This document shows positions 1 to 8,457 of a stretch of 64,000 nt of DNA, in pieces (position 1 is the first letter of the stretch; the number at the start of each line of letters is the position of its first letter). A program made the translations under genes and the position numbers. The stretch is from Pseudomonadota bacterium (GTDB lineage: Bacteria; Pseudomonadota; Gammaproteobacteria; Burkholderiales; SG8-39). The DNA lies in contig CANGMI010000006.1 in NCBI GenBank assembly GCA_947455195.1, forward strand, positions 62,001 through 126,000. The letters are read 5' to 3'. The notes under the pieces were generated by a model. It was not told where the DNA came from. It searched no databases and saw only the letters and a list, made by a program, of their open reading frames with translations.

Positions 1-776
1 GCAAACCGAACGATCTCGCTGGCAACGGCCGCAGGCTGCTCGACGCCCGGATAGTGGGCGGCGCCTGCAATCAGCTGGAATACAGCGCCCGGAATGGCGG
101 CCGCACAGGCGCGGCCGTAATCGACGGTCGCGATCTGATCGGCCTCGCCCCACAACACGAGTGTGGGCACGTCAATGCGGTGAAGCCAGCGACGCAGGCG
201 GGGGTTGACCATGCAGGGCATCCAGGCAAAGAGGCTCAGAGACTCGCGGTTGCGCGCAGCCACCAGCAGTTCGTCATCGCTCATCTGCGTTGCACTGCGT
301 TGCCAGCGTTGCGGCTCGACCCAGCTGCGCCGTGCCACTTCGTCGGGATGAAGGGCAAAGAGATCCGCGATCTCGACCGCCGTCTCATCGGTACTGTGGC
401 GAACCCCAAGCGCATCGATGAGCACCAGATGGCCGATGCGAGCCGTACTGCGAATAGCCATCTCCTGCGCGATCCAGCCACCGAACGAAGCACCTACCAG
501 CACCACATCCTCGAGCCCGAGCTGGTCGAGGAGATCGAGATGAAAGTAGGCCAGATCATCGACATGACGAAAGGCGGGCGGCAGCGCGGTATGACCGAAG
601 CCCGGATGTGAGGGCGCAATCACTCGGCCCGAGCGGGCGAGCCCGTCCAGAAAGGGGCCGCAGTGGGCCAGACCTTCGCCCGAGTGAAGAAAGACCACCG
701 GCCTGCCCGCGCCCTGCTCGAAGACTTCCACCGAAACCTCGCGGCATTGCACGGTCGATTCACTTGCTGGTGCCAC
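1..776 (-). CDS. Alpha/beta hydrolase, 3' end cut by window edge
   Basis: The reverse strand is open from a GTG at 776 to the window edge, giving at least 258 residues of an alpha/beta-fold hydrolase. Visible landmarks are an N-terminal VVFLHSGEG oxyanion stretch, the nucleophile elbow VGASFGGW with the catalytic Ser, a cap region, a PTLVLWGEAD strand carrying the likely acid, and a GAAHYPGVEQP segment with the catalytic His close to the edge. The GTG start is preceded by GAGGAG about nine bases upstream. It lies downstream of a Bug receptor on the same strand with a gap of about 190 bases. The substrate cannot be told; esterase or C-C hydrolase activity is equally possible. Confidence 0.85.
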   Translation of the reverse strand, partial: MAPASESTVQCREVSVEVFEQGAGRPVVFLHSGEGLAHCGPFLDGLARSGRVIAPSHPGFGHTALPPAFRHVDDLAYFHLDLLDQLGLEDVVLVGASFGGWIAQEMAIRSTARIGHLVLIDALGVRHSTDETAVEIADLFALHPDEVARRSWVEPQRWQRSATQMSDDELLVAARNRESLSLFAWMPCMVNPRLRRWLHRIDVPTLVLWGEADQIATVDYGRACAAAIPGAVFQLIAGAAHYPGVEQPAAVASEIVRF

Positions 777-962
777 CCGACTTGTCTCCTCGCGGCAGGC
801 CTGCAGACTGCCGTCACGCGCTCTTGTCCCTCAATGGTATCAGCCCCTGCGGGCTCGATCACGTGCCCACGCCGATATCCTGCTCGATGACCCGGTCGAG
901 GACTGCACCGGTGAAAACGTGCCCTGGAGGCGCCGCTCGGCTCGGAGGCGATCCTCGTACGG

Positions 963-2009
963 CTACTGCAGCCCGAGGAGACCCAGACTCCTGACAAGCG
1001 CACCCCACTTCTCGCTCTCGGCACGCATGTACTGCTGCACGCCCTCGATTGAGGGCGTGTCCTGCGGAATCAGTCCCAGCCCGTAGATGCGCTGCTGGAT
1101 ATCCGGGGCGGCCATGATGCGCTTCATGGCCTCATGCAGGCGATTGATGATTTCACGCGGAGTGGCCGCAGGCGCCTGCAGCACATGCCAGCCCAGGGCC
1201 TCGAAGTCGGCCACACCGGAGGCTTCGGCAAATGAAGGCACGTCGGGCAGGGAGGGAAAGCGCGTCAGTGAGGAGACCGCCAGCGCACGCAACTTGCCGT
1301 CGCGCACGAGCGGTAGCGAGAGCCCGGCTTCGGCGAAGGCCATGTCGACATGACCGGCCACCACATCGGACACCGCCTGGGGGCTGCTCTTGTACGGGAC
1401 GTGCGTGATTTCAAGGCCGAACTTCTGCTTCATGAATTCCATCGCCAGATGCTGGGCCAGACCGGCACCCGGGGTGCTGTAGCTGAGCGGCGACTTGCTC
1501 TCGCGAATGACCTTTACCAGGTCGGCCACGCTGCGCGCCGGCAGCGCCGGATTCACGACCAGCACGAATGGCGAGTGCAGATAAAGCGCAATCGGCATGA
1601 AGTCACGGTCTGCGTCGTAAGGGACCTGCTTGTACAGAAACGGGTTGATGCTCATCGATGCGCTGGAGCCCACCAGCAAGGTCAGACCATCGGGCGCCGC
1701 GCGGGCAACCTGTGCGCTCGCGAGCATCATGGCAGCGCCGGGCCGGTTCTCCACGATGACGGGCTTGCCGAGCCACTGCGCCAGACGCTCGGCATAGAGA
1801 CGCGCCACGGTGTCCATGCCGGTGCCTGCCGCCAGTGGCACCACCAGCGTGAGGTTGCGCGACGGATAGCTGGCCGTTGCCGACTGCGCTCCCGCAGGCA
1901 TCGATATCGCCAGGGCGCAGATCGCCAGACAGACGACCGGCGCGTGGGCGGCTCGACAAGTCGCGGTGATCCAGCCCGGAATGCGATGACTACGCAAGCG
2001 CTTGAACAT
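963..2009 (-). CDS. Bug/TctC-family periplasmic solute receptor
   Basis: This 348-residue protein is a tripartite tricarboxylate transporter receptor of the Bug family, which binds carboxylates or aromatic acids in the periplasm. A signal peptide ends near MPAGAQS, and the mature protein shows the family signatures LVVPLAAGTGMD, VIVENRPGA, APDGLTLLVG, ITHVPYKSS and FPSLPDVPSFAE. The frame is open further upstream, but the Met at 2009 gives a sensible basic N-terminus (MFKRLRSHR) before the hydrophobic core. No tctA or tctB membrane genes lie nearby, which is usual for orphan Bug receptors. It may be co-transcribed with the hydrolase that follows. The ligand is unknown. Confidence 0.9.
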   Translation of the reverse strand: MFKRLRSHRIPGWITATCRAAHAPVVCLAICALAISMPAGAQSATASYPSRNLTLVVPLAAGTGMDTVARLYAERLAQWLGKPVIVENRPGAAMMLASAQVARAAPDGLTLLVGSSASMSINPFLYKQVPYDADRDFMPIALYLHSPFVLVVNPALPARSVADLVKVIRESKSPLSYSTPGAGLAQHLAMEFMKQKFGLEITHVPYKSSPQAVSDVVAGHVDMAFAEAGLSLPLVRDGKLRALAVSSLTRFPSLPDVPSFAEASGVADFEALGWHVLQAPAATPREIINRLHEAMKRIMAAPDIQQRIYGLGLIPQDTPSIEGVQQYMRAESEKWGALVRSLGLLGLQ

Positions 2010-2059
2010 GTCGGCCCACCCCGAAGGATCGTCACCGGCACGATATCCCGCTGCAGGCC

Positions 2060-2431
2060 TCAACCGCAATAGGCGCGAAAGCCCGCTTCCCCCGGTGGCA
2101 AGCCCCGCTCGGCGGCCAGCTCCCACGAGCGCACGCAGGCAGCGAGACGCTCGCACCATCGGTAGCCGGCCGACGGAATGCAGCCATGAAGATCCCGGTC
2201 GGACCCTGGCATCGGCAGGGGTACGGGCACGGCCATGGGCAATGCCGGACCGGGCTCCACGGCAACCGGTACCCGAATCGGCTCGACGGGCGGTCGTGCC
2301 GGCGTATCGGCGAACGAAACGTTGCCAGGAGGCCCCTCGGTCCGGGCAGCAGGCGACGAGCTCGCACAGGGCACCGCCAGCAGGGCGATCATCATGGCAG
2401 ACAGGATTCGAGCGACAGGACGACAGCGCAT
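2060..2431 (-). CDS. Small secreted protein with GYxWC motif, function unknown
   Basis: This is a 123-residue protein with an N-terminal hydrophobic export signal (ILSAMMIALLAVPCASSS), a Pro/Val-rich middle of about 50 residues, and a compact Cys-containing C-terminus with GYRWCERLAACVRSWEL. The GYxWCxxxxxCxxxWE pattern resembles a short motif I recall from other small exported bacterial proteins, where two Cys probably pair. The Met at 2431 was chosen over longer frames because GGGAG stands about nine bases before it and the signal peptide then begins at once. A lipobox is doubtful because Pro precedes the Cys. I cannot assign a function. Confidence 0.6.
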   Translation of the reverse strand: MRCRPVARILSAMMIALLAVPCASSSPAARTEGPPGNVSFADTPARPPVEPIRVPVAVEPGPALPMAVPVPLPMPGSDRDLHGCIPSAGYRWCERLAACVRSWELAAERGLPPGEAGFRAYCG

Positions 2432-2646
2432 CGTGGGAACTCCCGGGTCATCGACCTCTGCGGGTCGGGGCGGGTCGAGTGTCTCATCCGGGGCGACACG
2501 AGCGCATGGGATGAGGCATGATTCGAGCGCTCGGTCACAGCTGACCGAGCCACGGTCGGGGCGGCGCGCGGTACGCGCGCTCGACCGCCCTGACCCGTTT
2601 CGACCCGGATGACGAAGATGACGATGTGGACCGGCAGCGCAACGCA

Positions 2647-3906
2647 ATGAGCACGAACCTGTCGCCCCCCGCACCCGGCACCCGCTCGTTTGCCGCACTG
2701 CGCAATCCGGACTATCGCTCGTTCTTCCTCGGAAGCGCGATCGCGATGACGGCTGACAACATCGAGCATGTCATCAGCTACTGGGTGATCTTCGAGAGGT
2801 TCCACTCGGCAACGCTCGGCGGCATCGCGGTGATCACCCACTGGGTGCCCTTTCTCCTGCTGTCGGTATGGGCCGGTGGGCTCGCCGACCGGTACCCGCG
2901 GCGACGCATCATCCAGATTGCCCAGGGCCTCTTCATGTTTGCCTCGCTCTCCTGGGGCGTGCTGTTTCTGAGCGGCCACCTGGCCTACTGGCATGTCGTG
3001 GCCCTGCTCACGATCCACGGCATGGCAGGCATGCTCTGGACTCCGGCCGGGCAGGTGATCCTGCACGAGATGGTGAAGCCCGAGGAATTGGCCAGTGCCG
3101 TCCGGCTGAACGCGACGGCGCGCACGCTGGGCATCCTGATGGGACCTGCCATCGGTGGCGGGCTGATGCTGGCCCTCGGACCAGCCTGGGCCATTCTGGT
3201 GAACGCGCTGCTGTTCATACCGGCCATTGCCTGGTGCAGCCTCACCCGCTTCGGTCGCAACCGGCAGGCCGAGGGCGCGGCTCCTGCAAGGCGCGGGCTG
3301 GGCGACATTGCCGCGACCTTGCGCACGGTCGCCCACGACCGCCGCATCGTCGCCATGCTCCTGCTCGGCGGCGCAACCTCGTTCTTCGTGAGCAACGCCT
3401 TTCAGGCCCAGATGCCCCAGTTTGCGCACGATCTGGGCGCGGAACGAGCCGACTTCTCGTACACCCTGCTGCTGTCCTCGAATGCCGTCGGGGCGATCGT
3501 CGCCAGCATCGTGCTCGAAAGCCGTGGCATGCTGCGCGTGACACCGCACACGGCAGCAACCCTGGTGCTTCTCTGGTGCCTTGCCATCATCGGCTTTGCC
3601 GTGTCGACCAGTTTCATCGTCTCGGTCTGCATGATGTTCCTGGCAGGCTTCCTGATGCTTGCCTACAGCTCGATGGCCCAGACCATCGTCCAGATGCACG
3701 CACCGCCCGCGTCGCGGGGGCGCGTGATCGGCCTGTTCAACATGGCGGTGAACGGCCTGCGCACGTTCAGCGGCGTTTCCGTGGGGCTGCTCGGCAGCCT
3801 GGTAGGCGTGCACTGGTCGCTCGGACTCAGTGCCGCCGTGCTGCTCGGCGTGGCACTCGTGCTGCGACTGACCCTCTGCAGGCAGGCATACCCGCCTGCG
3901 GTCTGA
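2647..3906 (+). CDS. MFS transporter, EntS-like exporter type
   Basis: This is a 419-residue major facilitator superfamily protein with 10-12 strongly hydrophobic segments. The loop between helices 2 and 3 carries GGLADRYPRRR, the MFS motif A, and a later SRGRVIGLFNMA stretch matches the MFS_3 (enterobactin exporter-like) subgroup. It sits in the inner membrane and probably exports a small molecule by proton antiport. An in-frame GTG at 2626 would add seven residues; neither start has a convincing Shine-Dalgarno, and the ATG is preferred because it yields MSTNLS before the conserved FAALRNPDYRSFF. It stands alone between leftward small genes, so context says nothing about substrate. Confidence 0.88.
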   Translation: MSTNLSPPAPGTRSFAALRNPDYRSFFLGSAIAMTADNIEHVISYWVIFERFHSATLGGIAVITHWVPFLLLSVWAGGLADRYPRRRIIQIAQGLFMFASLSWGVLFLSGHLAYWHVVALLTIHGMAGMLWTPAGQVILHEMVKPEELASAVRLNATARTLGILMGPAIGGGLMLALGPAWAILVNALLFIPAIAWCSLTRFGRNRQAEGAAPARRGLGDIAATLRTVAHDRRIVAMLLLGGATSFFVSNAFQAQMPQFAHDLGAERADFSYTLLLSSNAVGAIVASIVLESRGMLRVTPHTAATLVLLWCLAIIGFAVSTSFIVSVCMMFLAGFLMLAYSSMAQTIVQMHAPPASRGRVIGLFNMAVNGLRTFSGVSVGLLGSLVGVHWSLGLSAAVLLGVALVLRLTLCRQAYPPAV

Positions 3907-3942
3907 CACGAAGATCGGCAGCGTGTCGGGCACTGAGCGCCT

Positions 3943-4173
3943 CTAGCGCCAGCCGCGATGCCAGCCGCGCTCGTGGTGATGCCAGCCCCAGCCCTCGGCC
4001 GGATGATGCATCCATAGCCAGCCGGGTGAAGGCCGTGGATAGTGCGGCGCCACGTAGACCACCCCGGGCGGTACGTAGCCGCCGTGCGGCGGATACGCCG
4101 GTGGTGCCACGATGCACCCCGAAAGACCGAGAAACAGGGTGGCGATAGCCAGCGATCGCTCAACCAACGTCAT
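3943..4173 (-). CDS. Small His/Trp-rich lipoprotein, unknown function
   Basis: This 76-residue protein has a good lipoprotein signal peptide with lipobox LSGC at residues 17-20. The mature part of about 57 residues is low in complexity: Pro/Tyr/Gly-rich, then a tail with eight His and six Trp in total (GWGWHHHERGWHRGW). GGGAG lies ten bases before the ATG. It is probably an outer-membrane or periplasm-facing lipoprotein. The His cluster could bind metal, but that is inference. It converges on the MFS gene. Confidence 0.65.
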   Translation of the reverse strand: MTLVERSLAIATLFLGLSGCIVAPPAYPPHGGYVPPGVVYVAPHYPRPSPGWLWMHHPAEGWGWHHHERGWHRGWR

Positions 4174-4322
4174 GATGCGAGTCTCCCTCGAAGAAAACGC
4201 CCTGGAACCCGTCGTACGTCACACCGGGTTCAACGCGCTTCGAAGGGACGCAGCGCACCAGGCGAGGCGAACCGCATGCAACAGCATGTTGCACCGCCAC
4301 CCGGTCGGTCGCCGGCGGACGA

Positions 4323-4529
4323 TCACTCGCCAGCCGAGGGTTTCCTGAACCGGTTGATGACCAGGGTGAGCCCGAGCGCCCAGAAGACGGGCACAAGGAG
4401 GGCGCTGAGAATGGCCTCGATCCAGGGCGACTCGCTGGCTCGCGACATCGGCTCCCAGCGAACGACCAGAAAGATGAGTTCAGCCATCAGGCAGAAAAGA
4501 TAGACCCGCTTGTTCATCAACGTGTTCAT
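4323..4529 (-). CDS. Small two-helix membrane protein, hypothetical
   Basis: This is a 68-residue open frame with two hydrophobic segments, about residues 8-23 and 39-59, and a basic NRFRKPSAGE tail, suggesting an integral inner-membrane miniprotein. GGGGA stands just upstream of the first ATG; a second Met four codons in is an alternative start. I recognise no family. Codon use matches the high-GC neighbours. Confidence 0.5.
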   Translation of the reverse strand: MNTLMNKRVYLFCLMAELIFLVVRWEPMSRASESPWIEAILSALLVPVFWALGLTLVINRFRKPSAGE

Positions 4530-4814
4530 GGCATCCCCGTCTTGCCGCCGTCTCCCGGCGGGGGTGCGCGAAGTCTAGCGCAGCCGGCGGGGGGGCCGTG
4601 GCCAGGTGCGCCCTCTCCCCCCGGGATCCGGTTGTCTGCGTCAGACTCGGGCAGCACCCCTGGCACGCCACGTGCTTCCACCGAACGACATCAGCCCTGC
4701 GCGAGCCCGACCCGGATCCCTGTCGATGTCCCTGCCTGCATCCCCTGCCCCGAACACCACCTGCCGTCGCATGGGCGCGCTGTGGGCCAGACCGACTCGC
4801 CGGCGCCGAACGCC
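4530..4814. other. Intergenic region between divergent genes
   Basis: About 285 bases separate the small membrane protein gene from the rightward monooxygenase. The stretch stays open in the monooxygenase frame, but its translation is Pro/Arg/Ser-rich and unlike an FAD-binding N-terminus, so I treat it as non-coding. I see no convincing -35/-10 pair. Confidence 0.4.
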
Positions 4815-5978
4815 ATGAGTCTTTCGATCGGCATCGTGGGTGCCGGTATCGGTGGGCTCACCGTTGCAGCCCTGCTGTTGCGCGATGGGCACGACGTGCA
4901 GGTCTGCGAGCAGGCAGCTGGCTTCGGCGCGGTCGGCGCCGGCATTCAGCTCACCGCCAACGCCATCAAGTCCTTGCGTCCCCTTGGCATCTGCGCCCAC
5001 CTGCGTGACAGGAGCTTCATTGCCGATGCTGCCCTGAACCGCGACGCCGTATCCGGCGATGTCACCCATGTATTGCCGATGGGGGCGGCACTCGAACGCC
5101 GCTACGGCGCGCCTGATCTGATGATGCAGCGGCACCTGCTGCACGATGTGCTTGCGCGGCAGGTGCCGGCGCCACATGTCCAGTTCGGGCGACGCCTCGC
5201 CACGATCGAACCGGGCCCTGTGCTGGTATTCGAAGACGGCAGCCGGGAGCGCGTCGACCTGGTGATCGGCGCCGATGGCATCCACTCGAAGGTGCGCGAG
5301 CACCTGCTGGGCGCCAAAGCACCCCGCCATACCGGCCGGGTGGCCTACCGCACCATCTACCCCACCTCACGGCTGGGTGGACTCCCTGTCGACGCCCGCG
5401 CGAAATGGTGGGGTACCGATCGGCATATCGTGCATTACTACGTGAACCCACTCCACGACCAGCTCTACTTCATCGCAGTGGTACCCGAACCCGCGTATCG
5501 GCATGAGTCATGGTCGGCGGTGGGCGACATCGATGAACTGCTGGGCGCCTTCAGCGGTTTTCATCCCGATGCTCAGGCCATCCTCGCGGCTGCGCCCGAA
5601 GTGCGCAAGTGGTCACTGATCGAACGCGATCCACTGCCACAGTGGCACAACGGTCGCATCGTGCTGCTGGGCGATGCCTGCCACCCGATGCTGCCCTTCA
5701 TGGCACAGGGGGCGGCCTCTGCCGTCGAGGATGCAGTGATACTGGTCCGCTGCCTGCACAGCCTGCCCTTGGGCACCGCGCTCGAACGCTACGAAGCGCT
5801 ACGCAAGCCACGCACGACGCGCATGCAGTTCACCAATCGTCAGAACCAGTGGTTGAAAGGCCGCACCGATACCGACTGGGTCTACGACTACGATCCCTGG
5901 CAGGTGCCACTGAATGAAGTTCGCACCGCGGGCGGTGCCTCGGCGGACTGCGTCGCGCCTGCAATGCCTCCGGCCTGA
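4815..5978 (+). CDS. FAD-dependent aromatic monooxygenase, NicC-like
   Basis: This is a 387-residue group A flavoprotein hydroxylase. It starts directly with the Rossmann motif GIVGAGIGGLT, has the DG-type motif GADGIHSK near residue 155, and the FAD/substrate motif GDACHPMLPFMAQGA near residue 290. The spacing, the KWWGTDRHIVHYY segment and a C-terminal WVYDYDPW closely resemble 6-hydroxynicotinate 3-monooxygenase (NicC), with salicylate hydroxylase as the next relative. It would hydroxylate an aromatic or N-heteroaromatic acid using NAD(P)H and O2 in the cytoplasm. The Met at 4815 is chosen because the family begins immediately before the GxGxxG. The substrate remains unproven. Confidence 0.87.
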   Translation: MSLSIGIVGAGIGGLTVAALLLRDGHDVQVCEQAAGFGAVGAGIQLTANAIKSLRPLGICAHLRDRSFIADAALNRDAVSGDVTHVLPMGAALERRYGAPDLMMQRHLLHDVLARQVPAPHVQFGRRLATIEPGPVLVFEDGSRERVDLVIGADGIHSKVREHLLGAKAPRHTGRVAYRTIYPTSRLGGLPVDARAKWWGTDRHIVHYYVNPLHDQLYFIAVVPEPAYRHESWSAVGDIDELLGAFSGFHPDAQAILAAAPEVRKWSLIERDPLPQWHNGRIVLLGDACHPMLPFMAQGAASAVEDAVILVRCLHSLPLGTALERYEALRKPRTTRMQFTNRQNQWLKGRTDTDWVYDYDPWQVPLNEVRTAGGASADCVAPAMPPA

Positions 5979-6054
5979 CCGGGTGCGACCACGGTGAGGC
6001 CGCGGGGTTGTACATGCCCATGCGGCGTGCACAGCGGGGGCCAGCATCTCGTGC

Positions 6055-6852
6055 TCAGGCTTGAAACGCTACCGCCAGCGCGGGTAGCGCCGCGCACCAG
6101 GCCCAGAAGAACCGGTTCAGGCCGAAATGCCAGTACACCATGAAGTGAAAGAGTGGGGCGACGGCGCACCAGGCCAGTGCCCAGCCAGACCCGACAATCA
6201 CGATCGGTACCGAACATTCCCAGACAATGAAGGCCCATGACACCGCGCACGCGAGCGGCCTGCGCCGAAAAGGGCTTGCAGCCGGCAAGGGCCCGTACAA
6301 GCCGCCGTCGAGCAGGCTGGGCAGCGCACGGCCGTTACGCCAGCCGCTGTAGCGCAGTTTCACCATACCCGACAGAAAGTACGAGGTGAGGGTATGAACG
6401 GCGATGTATCCGAGCCCGGATCGCCAGGCCATGGTCGCTCCCAACCAGGGCGTGGCAGCGTGTCCGATGAGAAGCCCGGTCACCACCACCAGTGTCATGA
6501 AGTCGCTGCCCCCATTGAACGCACCGCGCCAGCGCACCAGGATGACGACCGTGCCCAGGAAGAGCACGAGCACCATCCAGGTATGGACAAAGCCCGCGAG
6601 CAGGCACACACCGAGCAACGCGCGCATGAGAAGGTGCGCGTGCCAGACGCGCTCGGTCTGGAGGACATCGAGCAGCGCGCGCAAGGCCGAGGGTGCCCGC
6701 GCAAGCTCTTCACGCTGGATCGCCCACTGCCACACACCCTCGCGCGCCAGGGGCGCCTCGAGACGCAGATATTCCGCCGTCTGGACGAGGAGACTCAGGG
6801 CCCATAGCACTTCGGTGAGTCTGGCTGCGCTCGACAGTGTCGAGAGACTCAC
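6055..6852 (-). CDS. HTTM-domain membrane protein
   Basis: This is a 265-residue integral membrane protein with about seven hydrophobic segments. Its C-terminal HFGLNRFFWAWCAALPAL is characteristic of the HTTM (vitamin K-dependent gamma-carboxylase-like) superfamily. The start is a GTG at 6852 that overlaps the TGA of the upstream gene as GTGA, so the two are translationally coupled. Longer in-frame extensions run antiparallel through the partner gene and look non-native. Some HTTM proteins are quinone-linked redox enzymes, but this one has no obvious soluble lumenal domain. Its partner is the 184-residue gene just upstream rather than the DCC-family oxidoreductase often seen. Confidence 0.75.
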   Translation of the reverse strand: MSLSTLSSAARLTEVLWALSLLVQTAEYLRLEAPLAREGVWQWAIQREELARAPSALRALLDVLQTERVWHAHLLMRALLGVCLLAGFVHTWMVLVLFLGTVVILVRWRGAFNGGSDFMTLVVVTGLLIGHAATPWLGATMAWRSGLGYIAVHTLTSYFLSGMVKLRYSGWRNGRALPSLLDGGLYGPLPAASPFRRRPLACAVSWAFIVWECSVPIVIVGSGWALAWCAVAPLFHFMVYWHFGLNRFFWAWCAALPALAVAFQA

Positions 6853-7403
6853 GACGTGTACTCGGGCGACGTCAGCACCTCGGTGCCTGCGAGCCCATCG
6901 TCGTAGGGCGGCACGAGACACAACTGGAATTGCCAGGCGACAGGCGGCTCTTCGAGACACGAGACGGCGACGCGCGCTCGCGCCAGTCTTGACACCAACC
7001 GGTAGGTGGGCAGACTCGCAACGGCAGCGCCATCGTCTGCCGCTTGAACATCTGCGCTCAGATGCTCGATGAGACTCTGCTCGACCAGCGCCAGATTGCC
7101 GGCCGGGTTGTGAAAGAGGGTCGACAGCCGGCGCCTCGCACGGGGCCACCCGGGTTGCCAGTGGCTCCATTCACCGGCGCGGTTGCAATAGCGGGTGCAC
7201 AGCACGGCCCGATGGGTGACACGGTGGTAGAAGCGCCAGTTCGGAAAGAAGCTGCGCAGCAGGTACAGGCCGCGCCCGTTGAAGACCGGGCCGCGAAACC
7301 ACAAGGTCAGCACGAGAAACACCACATAGACCAGCACGGCAAGCATCATCGCCAGGCCTGGCCAGCCGTGAGCAATCCCCTCGAGATCGGTCGACACGGG
7401 CAA
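6849..7403 (-). CDS. Single-span membrane protein coupled to HTTM gene, unknown
   Basis: This is a 184-residue protein with one strong N-terminal transmembrane helix (about residues 14-37) and a soluble C-terminal domain of about 145 residues rich in Arg, Leu and Val. I recognise no domain. The start is uncertain: TTG at 7403 and GTG at 7397 are both possible and neither has a good ribosome site. Its stop overlaps the HTTM start, so the pair probably forms one functional unit. The C-terminal domain contains two Cys (VSCLEE and LCLVPP) and a run of short beta-like segments. Confidence 0.62.
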   Translation of the reverse strand: MPVSTDLEGIAHGWPGLAMMLAVLVYVVFLVLTLWFRGPVFNGRGLYLLRSFFPNWRFYHRVTHRAVLCTRYCNRAGEWSHWQPGWPRARRRLSTLFHNPAGNLALVEQSLIEHLSADVQAADDGAAVASLPTYRLVSRLARARVAVSCLEEPPVAWQFQLCLVPPYDDGLAGTEVLTSPEYTS

Positions 7404-7427
7404 GGTTCGTTCGACGATGGCGAAGGG

Positions 7428-8420
7428 CTACTCGGCCTGGATGCCGGCAGCCTTCACCACCTTGCCGATGCGCTCATGGTCGAGCCGGGCCCTTGCATCG
7501 AGGGCAGCACCGCTGATGGGCCAGGGCTCAGCGCCCAGATTGGCAAAGCGTATCCGCAGGTCAGGTTGCGCCAGCACACGCGCGAGTGCCTGTGCCAGCC
7601 GCTCGGCAATCGGCGCAGGCAGAAGGGCCGGTCCATGCAGCGCCGACCAGAACTCGAGCACCGCCTCCGGAAAACCTGCCTCGGCAATGCTGGGCACATC
7701 GGGCACGGCAGCCACGCGTGTCGGCGAGAGCATGGCGAGCGGACGCACGCTGCCCGCGGTAAGGTACTGCATCACCGAAGGCAGGGTATCGATGGCAAGG
7801 GTAACGCGCCCCGCCACCACCTCCGGAAGGGCAAGACCCGCACTCTTGTAGGGCACGTGCGTCATCTCGACGCCCGCCGCCATGCCCAGCAGTTCGCCGG
7901 TCAGATGCCCGATGCTGCCGATACCTGCCGAGCCGTAGGTGATACGACCCGGCGCCGCTCGGGCCAGTGCGATCACCTCGGCGACCGAACGGATGGATTG
8001 CTGCGAGCCCGTGGCCAGCATGCTGGTCGATCGCGCCACGCCACCGATCGCGGTGAAGGCAGTGGCCGGGTCATACGGAATCGACCGGAGCATATGCGGG
8101 GCTATTGAAAAAGCGCCGATGGTCGAGGCCATCAGGGTGTAACCATCGGGCGCAGCGCGGGCAATCAGGTCGGAGCCCACCGTGCCGGCAGCACCGGCGC
8201 GGTTCTCGACCACGAAGGGCTGCCCCAAGGCGTCACCCATGCGCTGGGCCAGCATGCGTCCGAGAATATCGGCGACGCCGCCCGCCGCGTAGGGAATGAC
8301 GAGGCGCACTGCGCGGGTCGGATAAGGGCTCGCACCGGCCGTCTGCGCGAAGGCGGGCGATGCAGCCAGCGTAACGAACGCCGACAGGACAGACATCGCG
8401 ACAAGTCGATGCAGGTGCAT
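7428..8420 (-). CDS. Bug/TctC-family periplasmic solute receptor
   Basis: This is a 330-residue Bug-family receptor. The signal peptide ends at SPAFAQ, followed by YPTRAVRLVIPYAAGG, the ENRAGAAGTVGSDLIA segment, APDGYTLM, MTHVPYKSAG and VAAVPDVPSIAEAG, which line the bilobed carboxylate-binding pocket in this family. The start at 8420 is the only Met giving a normal export signal. It lies 37 bases after the next Bug gene on the same strand and 24 bases before the HTTM pair, so it may share their transcript. The ligand is not predictable. Confidence 0.9.
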   Translation of the reverse strand: MHLHRLVAMSVLSAFVTLAASPAFAQTAGASPYPTRAVRLVIPYAAGGVADILGRMLAQRMGDALGQPFVVENRAGAAGTVGSDLIARAAPDGYTLMASTIGAFSIAPHMLRSIPYDPATAFTAIGGVARSTSMLATGSQQSIRSVAEVIALARAAPGRITYGSAGIGSIGHLTGELLGMAAGVEMTHVPYKSAGLALPEVVAGRVTLAIDTLPSVMQYLTAGSVRPLAMLSPTRVAAVPDVPSIAEAGFPEAVLEFWSALHGPALLPAPIAERLAQALARVLAQPDLRIRFANLGAEPWPISGAALDARARLDHERIGKVVKAAGIQAE

Positions 8421-8457
8421 GAGATTCGATCCGGACAGCCAGAACGGCCGATGGATG

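Noticed and set aside
2392-3933. Open minus-strand frame of over 500 codons opposite the MFS gene
   Set aside because: Its translation is low-complexity His/Gln/Arg, while the plus strand encodes clear membrane helices and MFS motif A.
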